5,755 nucleotides of DNA from Gammaproteobacteria bacterium. GTDB taxonomy: Bacteria > Gemmatimonadota > Gemmatimonadetes > Longimicrobiales > Gaopeijiaceae. This document shows, piece by piece, positions 1-5,505 of the stretch. Location: contig VYDD01000474.1 in NCBI GenBank assembly GCA_009843625.1, positions 1 through 5,755 on the forward strand, in the 5' to 3' direction. The notes beneath the pieces are model-generated. The model was not told where the DNA came from, did no database searches, and saw only the letters and a program-made list of their open reading frames with translations. Made by a program: the position numbers and the translations under genes. Position 1 is the stretch's first letter. Each line of letters starts with the position of its first letter.

Positions 1-336
1 GTCCAGAGCGAAGCCGTGCGGAAAGGCGAACAGCCCGGCCCCGAAGCTCTCCACCAGGTTGCCGTCCAGATCGAACTTCAGGATCGGGTCGATGTCGGTA
101 CCCGCGCACTGGTTGGCGCCACACCGGTCAAGGATCCACAGATGCTCGCCATCGGGATCCGGGATGACGCCGCTCACGATCCCCAGGGTCCGGCCATCCG
201 GAAGCTGCTCCCAGTCGAGCGTGGCCCGATACGGGTGCGACGCGTTCGTCTGCGCGCTGAGCGTCCCGCCGAACCAGCCGGCGGACGCGACAAGAATCAG
301 GGAAGGAATCCAGCCCGTTCGCTGTACGTTGCTCAT
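1..336 (-). CDS. Secreted NHL-repeat / six-bladed beta-propeller protein (N-terminal part, cut by the window edge)
   Basis: The reading frame runs from the ATG at 336 to base 1 with no stop (112 codons); the C-terminal part lies outside the window. GGAGGA at 345-350 sits 8 nt before the ATG. Residues 1-28 form a Sec signal peptide with a hydrophobic stretch around 10-26 and a likely LSA|Q cut after A28. The mature part shows propeller-type strands: DPDGEHLWILDR near 60-71, a Cys pair (C72, C77) in RCGANQC, PILKFDLDGNLVESFG at 84-99, then FPHGFALD at 105-112. The last two segments resemble NHL repeats of the peptidyl-alpha-hydroxyglycine-lyase-like family common in environmental bacteria. These proteins are exported and often have no known substrate, so enzymatic activity cannot be claimed. 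C72 and C77 could form a disulfide. The gene is divergent from the triple-repeat gene at 530. Propeller identity is fairly sure; exact function is unknown. Confidence 0.85.
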   Translation of the reverse strand, partial: MSNVQRTGWIPSLILVASAGWFGGTLSAQTNASHPYRATLDWEQLPDGRTLGIVSGVIPDPDGEHLWILDRCGANQCAGTDIDPILKFDLDGNLVESFGAGLFAFPHGFALD

Positions 337-395
337 GTCGGCGTTCCTCCGGTTGGCGTGGCGTGGGCGTGATCCTCGGGGCGGCGTGATGTCAT
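333..395 (-). CDS. Possible 20-codon leader ORF overlapping the propeller gene start
   Basis: An ATG at 395 opens a 20-codon frame, MTSRRPEDHAHATPTGGTPT, whose TGA (335-333) overlaps the ATG of the propeller gene as ATGA. A Shine-Dalgarno-like GAGGAA at 403-408 lies 7 nt before it. The ribosome-binding site of the downstream gene falls inside this ORF. That arrangement would allow translational coupling. The peptide is hydrophilic, rich in Thr, Pro and His, and has no recognisable family. In GC-rich DNA a short ORF like this can arise by chance, so it is a candidate only. Confidence 0.25.
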   Translation of the reverse strand: MTSRRPEDHAHATPTGGTPT

Positions 396-529
396 CGGCG
401 TGTTCCTCGACGGTCATCCCGGGCAATCTACGCAGCCGGGCGTGAATCCGCCGGAACAGGGAAACCATCACGTGCGCGACGTCGTATCAAAAAGGTTCTC
501 CCGCACCCGACCCCCCTTTCAGGACAGCG
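337..529. promoter_or_regulatory. Divergent intergenic control region
   Basis: This 193-bp gap separates two divergent genes and must hold the promoters for both the propeller gene and the 530-4326 operon. No convincing -35/-10 pair was found on either strand. It contains a cluster of GGCGTG hexamers (355-444), an E-box-like CACGTG palindrome at 469-474, an 8-bp palindrome CGACGTCG at 477-484, and AGGA at 521-524 five bases before the ATG at 530. Between the palindromes and that start lies the only A-rich patch (GTATCAAAAAGG, 484-495), a plausible place for a -10 element, but this is a guess. Confidence 0.5.
355..444 (+). repeat. Cluster of six GGCGTG hexamers
   Basis: GGCGTG occurs at 355, 360, 366, 383, 397 and 439 (start positions). 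The copies at 366 and 397 share a longer core, GGCGTGATCCTCGG and GGCGTGTTCCTCGA, identical at 12 of 14 bases. A related GGCGTTCCTCCGG at 340-352 contains the ribosome-binding site of the minus-strand gene. The hexamer is GC-rich, so some copies are expected, but six in 90 bp is dense. The copies could be regulator sites or the remains of local duplication. Confidence 0.4.
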
Positions 530-1888
530 ATGCTTTCGCAAGCGAACGGCTGGACGCTTCTCCGCTGGACCCTCGTTCTCTCGACATGCGCCGCAGTGCC
601 CGCGTCCGCCCAGAGTGCGGACCGCATCTGGGGCCGGGTGCACACAACCGAAGGCGAAGTACACACCGGCTTCATTCGCTGGGACGAGACGGCCGCCAGT
701 TGGGCCGACATCCTCGAGGCACGCAAGGAGCTGCCCGAGGAGAACTATTTCGCGTGGCTGGAGGCCCACGACCGGGAGCGCGCGACGCGCACCATCGAGC
801 TCCGCGGCTATCGCATCACCTGGGACGAGGTCGATCCCGACTTTCCGATGGAAGTTCTCTCCGGGGTCCGTTTCGGCCACCTGGATTCACTGGTCGTGCT
901 CGATGGCGAGCATGCGGAACTGACGCTGCGCTCCGGCACGCGCCTCCGGCTCGAGCCCCGTGGAGGCAGCCGCGGGAACTCATCGCCCGACGTTCACATC
1001 GAGGTGCCGGGCGAGACGGAGGTGGAAGTCGAGTGGGACGAAATGGCACGGGTGGCATTCTCCGCGCCTCCCGCAACGGCACTCCCCGCTGCACGGCGGC
1101 TGTACGGCACCACCGTGGATCGGGATGGCCGCCGGTTCACTGGCTACCTGGCCTGGGACCAGGATGAGATTCTCGAGTCCGACGTGCTCGACGGCCGGGA
1201 GACGCGTCGTCCCAGCGAGCGGCAGGTCCGTTTCGAGCGCATCCGTTCGCTCACGGCAGTGAACCGCGGCACTCGAGTGGAGCTGCGTGACGGCGGCGCG
1301 CTGAACCTCGAGGGCTCCAACGACGTCGACCGGCGCAACCGGGGAGTCCGAATCGCCGATCCCGGCCTCGGGGTGGTCGTGGTGCCGTGGGAGCGTCTGC
1401 TGGAGGTGCGTTTCCACGAGGCCCCGGAGACTGCAGGCGAGGGCGACCGGCCGGGTGGACAGTCGGCCGAGACTCCCGGCGACCGCGGCCGGTTCGACGG
1501 GGGCCGCCTGCTCGCCGGCACAGTGGTCACGCGCGAGGGAGAGGAAGTCCAGGGCGAGCTGCGCTGGGACGCGGACGAGGCGGGCAGCTGGGAAATCCTG
1601 AACGGCGAAGCGGAGGGGATCGAATACGACATCGAATTCGGATTCATCCGCCGAATTGTGCCCGGCGAGGAGGACGGTGCCGCGGTGACCCTCGCCGACG
1701 GGCGCAGGCTGGCACTCGATGGAGCCCGGGATGTGAGTTCGGACAACAAGGGCGTCATGGTCGCGTCCCCGGAGGATTCCGGGATGCGCGACGGGCGCCA
1801 GGGGTGGCGCCTGATCCCGTGGGACGACATCCGCGAGGTGCGGTTCGACCCGGGCCCGGCCGCGCCGGGCGGTTCGGAGGGCCCGTGA
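530..1888 (+). CDS. Exported triple-repeat protein of unknown function
   Basis: 452 residues. The start is ATG 530, with AGGA at 521-524. Residues 1-27 look like a Sec signal peptide (R12, hydrophobic 14-23, ASA|Q cut after A27). C20 is preceded by LST, a poor lipobox, so a lipoprotein is unlikely. The mature protein has three diverged copies of one beta-rich module, at about 33-178, 191-296 and 327-440. Each opens with a G-x-V/T...G...G-x-I/L-x-WD pattern (GFIRWDE, GYLAWDQ, GELRWDA). Each has a central strand pair around a Gly turn (ELTLRSGTRLRLE, VELRDGGALNLEG, VTLADGRRLALDG) and closes with a W-acidic strand (VEWDEMARVAF, VPWERLLEVRF, IPWDDIREVRF). The first copy carries an extra segment of about 45 residues (60-105). 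Copies 2 and 3 are joined by a Gly/Pro/acidic linker (298-325). The mature part has no Cys and no membrane helix. I do not recognise the family. It overlaps the barrel gene by 4 bp, so it probably acts in the periplasm or at the outer membrane with that protein. Confidence 0.88.
   Translation: MLSQANGWTLLRWTLVLSTCAAVPASAQSADRIWGRVHTTEGEVHTGFIRWDETAASWADILEARKELPEENYFAWLEAHDRERATRTIELRGYRITWDEVDPDFPMEVLSGVRFGHLDSLVVLDGEHAELTLRSGTRLRLEPRGGSRGNSSPDVHIEVPGETEVEVEWDEMARVAFSAPPATALPAARRLYGTTVDRDGRRFTGYLAWDQDEILESDVLDGRETRRPSERQVRFERIRSLTAVNRGTRVELRDGGALNLEGSNDVDRRNRGVRIADPGLGVVVVPWERLLEVRFHEAPETAGEGDRPGGQSAETPGDRGRFDGGRLLAGTVVTREGEEVQGELRWDADEAGSWEILNGEAEGIEYDIEFGFIRRIVPGEEDGAAVTLADGRRLALDGARDVSSDNKGVMVASPEDSGMRDGRQGWRLIPWDDIREVRFDPGPAAPGGSEGP
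626..1849 (+). repeat. Three diverged in-frame module repeats within the exported protein
   Basis: The coding segments are roughly 626-1063, 1100-1417 and 1508-1849. They are similar at protein level, not as near-identical DNA, so the duplication is old. Copies 2 and 3 are closest: both keep the [SR]NDV/RDV...N[RK]GV[RM][IV]A tract (residues 264-276 and 401-412), which is degraded in copy 1. Confidence 0.75.
1876..1888 (+). promoter_or_regulatory. Ribosome-binding site and GTGA start/stop overlap
   Basis: GGAGG at 1876-1880 lies 4 nt before the GTG at 1885. That GTG overlaps the TGA (1886-1888) of the upstream gene as GTGA. This fixes the start of the barrel protein: translation from here gives a proper signal peptide, while upstream in-frame codons give an Arg/Gly-rich shadow of the previous gene. 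The overlap implies translational coupling. Confidence 0.85.
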
Positions 1889-4326
1889 CGGGCGGCAGGT
1901 GGGCCGGCGGCCGATGGGTCGGCGGGTGGCGCGCGCTTGTTCCCCTCGGTATCGCGTGCCTCGGCATCCTCGGCGCGCCCGCTCATCCGCTTCGGGCGCA
2001 GGAGGCACCGGACGTAGCGGACGGTGCGCCGCTCGCCGAAGACGCCTTCGCCGATCCGGACGCGCGAACCATCTTCGAAGCCGCGCAGGCGAACTGGAGA
2101 TCCGTGGAGCAATCGGTCCTGCGCTACCAGGCGGTCATCCGGCAGCGCATCGCGGCCGCCATCCGGGCTCCGCTCAAGGACCGGGTCATCTACCGGGACG
2201 AGACCGCCGTGCGCGCGTTCTGGGATCACGAATACGACGCGGTGGTGCAGGTTCTGGGCGCCAGGTCGCAGTATCCCGGCTGGTCGACGGCGCGCAGCGA
2301 GGGCGACATGGACTGGCTCGACGACCTGGCCTTCGACGAACCCTTCGATCCCGGTGGCGACCGCCTGTTCTTCGGCGCCACCGAGGCCGAGTTCGAACCC
2401 GGCAGCGCCATCGAGCACCCCCTGGCCACGGGCGCCGACCGGCGCTACAGGTATGCCAGCGGCGACACGCTGACGCTCTCCTTCGCCGACGGCCGGCGCC
2501 TGCGCGCGGTGCAACTGGACGTGATCCCGCGTGAGGCGGACATCCAGCTCATCGCGGGCACGCTCTGGATCGAGCCCGAATCCGGGGCACTGGTACGGGC
2601 GGTGTACCGGCTGAGCCGCCAGTTCGACTTCATGCGCGATCTGCAGGAACTCCAGGAGGAGCAGGAAGCCGGCTCGTTCCGGTTCGTCCCCGGCGTCTTC
2701 AAGCCCTGGACCTTCGATCTCTCCATGATCGCGGTCGACTACAGCCTCTGGAACTTCGAGGTCTGGCTTCCCCACTACATGCGCTTCGAAGGCCAGATCG
2801 CCGCCGGCATCGTCAAGTTTCCGTTGGAGATGGATGTCTCGTACCAGCTGGAGTCGGTAACCACGCGCGCCGATGTCGAGCGGGCCGAGGCCGAGGCCGC
2901 CGCGCGGGATGCCGAGCGGCCCGAACCGGTCGCGGCCCCCGAACTCATCGAACGGCACTTCGAGACGCGGGCCGAGGCGATGGCCTTCGTGGCGAGCCTG
3001 CTCTCCCAGGAGGGCGGTGTGGAGTACGAGAGTGCCGAGGAGAGCGACTTCGCCGCGGAGCGGGACGCGTTCTACATCGCGCCCCGGGAGCGGGCCCTGG
3101 TGCTGACCAGCCCGGAACTGCCACCCCCGATCTGGGACGAGGCGGTGGGCTTTCCGTCCGATGAACAAGTCGGCGAATACTTCGAGAGTCTGGCCGATCT
3201 GGCCGCTCCGGATGTACCGGGGATCCCCTGGGCACTGGACTGGGGATGGGGCCAGCCCGGGCTGATCCGCTACAACCGGGTCGAGGGGCTCGCCGCCGGA
3301 CTGGACTTCCGGACCGACCTCGCCGGAACGTACACGCTGAACACGAGCGCATTCCTCGGCGTCTCGGACCTCGAACCCAAGGCGCGCGTCGAGATCGGCC
3401 GGGAGACGCTGCGCCGGCGCCTGGCGCTCGGGGCCTACCGAGAGCTCGTCTCCACCAGCCCGCGCGCCGGGCATCTCGGGTTCGGCAATTCGCTCAACGC
3501 CGTCTTGCTGGGACGGGACGAGGGGGAGTACTTCCAGGCCGCGGGCGTCGACCTGACCTGGCGTCCCCCGGCCGTCGCGCGCCAGTCGTTCGAGGTCAGG
3601 GCCTACGCGGAACGGCAGGAGGCCGCGCAGGCCCAGGCGGGGTTCGCCCTGTTCCACATGCTCGACGACAGTTGGGGCTTCCGGCCCAACGTGGCGGCCG
3701 ACCCGGTCGACGAGTTGGGGACCGAGATCCGGCTGTCACCCTGGTGGGGGGAAGATCCGTACCTTACCCAGGTCGGGGTCGAACTCTACGGCCAGGCCGC
3801 CCGGCGCTGGCCCTCCTCCGGGGGTGACGCCGCCAGCTACGGCCGGGCCAGCGCCGTGCTGCGGGTGGCCGCGCCGCTGTCGGGCCGGAGGTGGCGGCTG
3901 GGCGCCGAACTCGCCGGCGGCACCACCTTCGGCGACGCCACCACACAGCGGGCCTGGTTCCTGGGCGGCACCCGGTCGCTGCGGGGGCAACCGCCGTCAG
4001 CGGTCTGGGGACCTTCCTTCGGCCGTGGCCGGGTGGAGGTCGCCCGCACCTACGACATCGGCACCCTGAGCGTCTTCACCGACGCGGGCTGGGCCAGTTA
4101 CGAGGGTAGCCACCACCGCAGGGACGCCGACCTCGGCGGGATCGACCCGGTCGATCCCGATGCGGTGGGGGCACCAATCCGTGCACTCGAGCACGACGGT
4201 CTGCTCTTCGGCGTCGGTGTCGGCGCGAGCCTGTTCGACGGCCTCATGCGCACCGACGTCTCCTACGGCCTCAACGGACCCGCCCGCGAGTTCTGGATCG
4301 CGCTGTATCTGGACTCGCTCCTCTGA
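1885..4326 (+). CDS. Outer-membrane protein with LolA-like N-terminal region and Omp85-superfamily-like barrel
   Basis: 813 residues from a GTG start that overlaps the upstream stop. The signal peptide covers residues 1-38: a Gly/Arg/Trp-rich n-region, hydrophobic 17-31, likely LRA|Q cut. Residues ~55-325 form a beta-rich domain with a helical opening (61-98). It includes LDVIPREADIQLIAGTLWIE (211-230) followed by PESGALVRAVYRL, a pattern like LolA/DUF5686-type proteins. A charged linker, probably helical (327-348), and a second soluble segment (350-445) follow. The barrel spans ~455-813. It begins with IRYNRVEGL (461-469), seen at the barrel entry of DUF5686-like proteins, and carries FLGGTRSLRGQ (692-702), matching the conserved loop-6 [VL]RG[FY]-type motif of Omp85/BamA/TpsB barrels. 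Barrel length (~355 residues) fits 16 strands. The protein ends in ALYLDSLL, without the usual terminal aromatic. No POTRA domains and no mature Cys are visible. Likely located in the outer membrane; possibly a transport or assembly role. Substrate unknown. Omp85-like fold likely, precise family uncertain. Confidence 0.88.
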   Translation: MTGGRWAGGRWVGGWRALVPLGIACLGILGAPAHPLRAQEAPDVADGAPLAEDAFADPDARTIFEAAQANWRSVEQSVLRYQAVIRQRIAAAIRAPLKDRVIYRDETAVRAFWDHEYDAVVQVLGARSQYPGWSTARSEGDMDWLDDLAFDEPFDPGGDRLFFGATEAEFEPGSAIEHPLATGADRRYRYASGDTLTLSFADGRRLRAVQLDVIPREADIQLIAGTLWIEPESGALVRAVYRLSRQFDFMRDLQELQEEQEAGSFRFVPGVFKPWTFDLSMIAVDYSLWNFEVWLPHYMRFEGQIAAGIVKFPLEMDVSYQLESVTTRADVERAEAEAAARDAERPEPVAAPELIERHFETRAEAMAFVASLLSQEGGVEYESAEESDFAAERDAFYIAPRERALVLTSPELPPPIWDEAVGFPSDEQVGEYFESLADLAAPDVPGIPWALDWGWGQPGLIRYNRVEGLAAGLDFRTDLAGTYTLNTSAFLGVSDLEPKARVEIGRETLRRRLALGAYRELVSTSPRAGHLGFGNSLNAVLLGRDEGEYFQAAGVDLTWRPPAVARQSFEVRAYAERQEAAQAQAGFALFHMLDDSWGFRPNVAADPVDELGTEIRLSPWWGEDPYLTQVGVELYGQAARRWPSSGGDAASYGRASAVLRVAAPLSGRRWRLGAELAGGTTFGDATTQRAWFLGGTRSLRGQPPSAVWGPSFGRGRVEVARTYDIGTLSVFTDAGWASYEGSHHRRDADLGGIDPVDPDAVGAPIRALEHDGLLFGVGVGASLFDGLMRTDVSYGLNGPAREFWIALYLDSLL
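1891..1920 (+). repeat. 15-bp tandem repeat in the signal-peptide n-region
   Basis: Two adjacent 15-bp units (1891-1905 and 1906-1920) agree at 12 of 15 bases and encode GGRWA and GGRWV. A decayed third unit encodes GGW. The repeat lengthens the n-region of the barrel protein's signal peptide and lies directly after the coupled start. Confidence 0.6.
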
Positions 4327-5334
4327 TCATCCCCCGACGTAGCGGCAGCGGCCCATGCTGCAGCGCACGCCGGTCAGCTCCTGGCTCAACTGCTTGAGCC
4401 GCGCGCGTGCGCCGGCATCGTAGGCCTGATCGTTGCCCCGGGTGGGCCTGAGCCCGCTGAAGTACTGCCCGCTCGCGTAGTCGTCCGAGTCCACCAGTTG
4501 CATCACGGCGTCCGCGCCCTCGTCGATGGTGGAGCGCGGCTCCACACCCGCGCGGCGCACCATGCCGGTGGGCATGTAGGTCGCCGGATGTAGCGAGCCG
4601 ACCACGATGCCGGTGCCCTCCAGGTCTTCGGCCAGGTCGAGCGTGAACATCACCTGGGCCAGCTTGCTCTGGGCGTAGGCGCGGCGTCCGCTGAAGTCCT
4701 TCTCGATCATGACGTCGTCGAAGTCGATGGGCGTCTGGGCCCCCGAGGAGACGTTCACGATGCGCGCCGGCGCGCTGTCCAGCAGGCGCGGCATCAGCAT
4801 GTGGGTCAGGAGAAAGGTGGAGAGATAGTTGACCTGGAAGCGATACTCGTGGCCATCCTCGGTGAGCAGCCTTTCGTCCGGTGCCGACCCGAAGCCGGCG
4901 TTGTTGATGAGAAGGTCCATGCGGCCGTAGTCGGCGAGCAGCGTCTCCGCGAACCGGCGCACGTCCGCGAGCGAGGCCAGGTCGGCGCGGTAGAAGCGCG
5001 CGCTGCCCGGCCCTTCGGTGTTGATGGCGTCTACCACCTCCGCGCCCCGCTCCTCGTTGCGCCCGTGCACGATCACGTGATGACCCCGGGCTCCCAGCCT
5101 GAGCGCCAGCTCCCTTCCCAACCCCGACGTGGATCCGGTCACCAGCGCCACCTGCTGATCGGAAGCGGGGACGGCGGGCGCCTGGGCGAAGGCGTGGCTC
5201 GAAAAGCCGGCCCAGACGGCAACGAGCAAGGGAGCCGCGAGCAAGGGGCAACCGCGCCACGAGGTAGCTTTCACCGGCTCTCTCCCGATTTGAACAGAGC
5301 GCCAATGTGCCGACTGCTGCCTGATCCTCGTCAT
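4327..5334 (-). CDS. Signal-peptide-bearing short-chain dehydrogenase/reductase (retinol dehydrogenase/POR-like)
   Basis: 335 residues from ATG 5334, with AAGGAG at 5343-5348 eight bases upstream. A GTG at 5274 (residue 21, preceded by GGGAGAGAG) is an alternative start that would give a compact signal peptide and 315 residues. Numbering from the ATG: hydrophobic 30-44 and AFA|Q cut after A50, then a classical Rossmann SDR. Cofactor motif TGSTSGLG is at 66-73, R92 in HGRN suggests NADP(H), ADLAS at 117-121, NNAG at 144-147. The catalytic set is N169, S196/S197, Y220 and K224 (YAQSK). SHPG is replaced by LHPATYMPTG. DLASLADVRRFAE and AYAQSKLAQVMF resemble retinol dehydrogenase and protochlorophyllide-reductase-like SDRs, which reduce carbonyls or oxidise alcohols; the substrate is not evident. 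The mature part has only two Cys, in CSMGRC near the C-terminus (325, 330), a possible disulfide. Most SDRs are cytoplasmic, so export is unusual. Its TGA abuts the stop of the convergent barrel gene. Confidence 0.92.
   Translation of the reverse strand: MTRIRQQSAHWRSVQIGREPVKATSWRGCPLLAAPLLVAVWAGFSSHAFAQAPAVPASDQQVALVTGSTSGLGRELALRLGARGHHVIVHGRNEERGAEVVDAINTEGPGSARFYRADLASLADVRRFAETLLADYGRMDLLINNAGFGSAPDERLLTEDGHEYRFQVNYLSTFLLTHMLMPRLLDSAPARIVNVSSGAQTPIDFDDVMIEKDFSGRRAYAQSKLAQVMFTLDLAEDLEGTGIVVGSLHPATYMPTGMVRRAGVEPRSTIDEGADAVMQLVDSDDYASGQYFSGLRPTRGNDQAYDAGARARLKQLSQELTGVRCSMGRCRYVGG
4383..4400. other. Perfect 7-bp hairpin inside the SDR 3' end, 57 nt past the barrel-gene stop
   Basis: GGCTCAA (4383-4389) pairs perfectly with TTGAGCC (4394-4400) around the loop CTGC. 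It encodes part of LKQLSQ in the SDR. There is no T-run on either side, so it is not a standard intrinsic terminator. Because the convergent genes leave no spacer, it could still stabilise or mark the 3' end of the operon mRNA. A weaker GCAGC/GCTGC pair lies at 4345-4361. Confidence 0.3.
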
Positions 5335-5505
5335 GACATACTCTCCTTCCCGGGCCGTGTCCTGGACTCGGCAGCAAGTTAGACGCGGCCATCCCGGGGC
5401 GACAGAGGCCGACGTTGGCACCAACCCTCCCCACGGTGCGAAACCGTCCGCAACCCGGCCTCGTACGGGCCGCCGATTCTTCAACAGACAACGGGAGGGG
5501 CGGGG
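5335..5505. promoter_or_regulatory. Divergent intergenic control region between the SDR and CBM9-like genes
   Basis: This 171-bp gap must carry promoters for both divergent genes. It holds the SDR ribosome-binding site (AAGGAG, 5343-5348) and that of the plus-strand gene (GGAGG, 5494-5498, 7 nt before its ATG). TTGGCA at 5415-5420 resembles a -35 box but has no good -10 partner 17 nt on. TAACTT on the minus strand (5381-5376) is a weak -10 candidate for the SDR. Inverted repeats at 5414-5447 are listed separately. Promoter positions are not established. Confidence 0.5.
5414..5447. promoter_or_regulatory. Paired inverted repeats, possible operator
   Basis: Two perfect short inverted repeats lie close together: GTTGG-CA-CCAAC (5414-5425) and ACGGT-GCGAA-ACCGT (5433-5447). 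A third, CGGCC/GGCCG with a 7-nt loop, is at 5456-5472. The first covers the only -35-like box on the plus strand. They could bind a dimeric repressor or form RNA stems in the leader; no known operator is recognised. Confidence 0.3.

Noticed and set aside
578..589. Lipobox-like LSTC in the signal peptide of the repeat protein
   Set aside because: Thr at the position before Cys is unusual for signal peptidase II, and a clear ASA|Q signal peptidase I site follows.
1387..1884. Upstream in-frame extension of the barrel protein from ATG 1387
   Set aside because: The extra 166 residues are an Arg/Gly-rich shadow of the repeat gene. The GTG at 1885 has its own ribosome-binding site and a signal peptide directly after it.
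1144..3657. Very long open frame of 837 codons on the minus strand, antisense to the repeat and barrel genes
   Set aside because: Its protein is Arg/Pro/Gly-rich without domains, it spans the coupled junction of two good genes, and long antisense frames are common in GC-rich DNA because stop codons are rare.
5331..5339. Two-codon ORF ATG-TCA-TGA overlapping the SDR start as ATGA
   Set aside because: The spacing from AAGGAG to this ATG is only 3 nt, too short for efficient initiation. It is probably chance.
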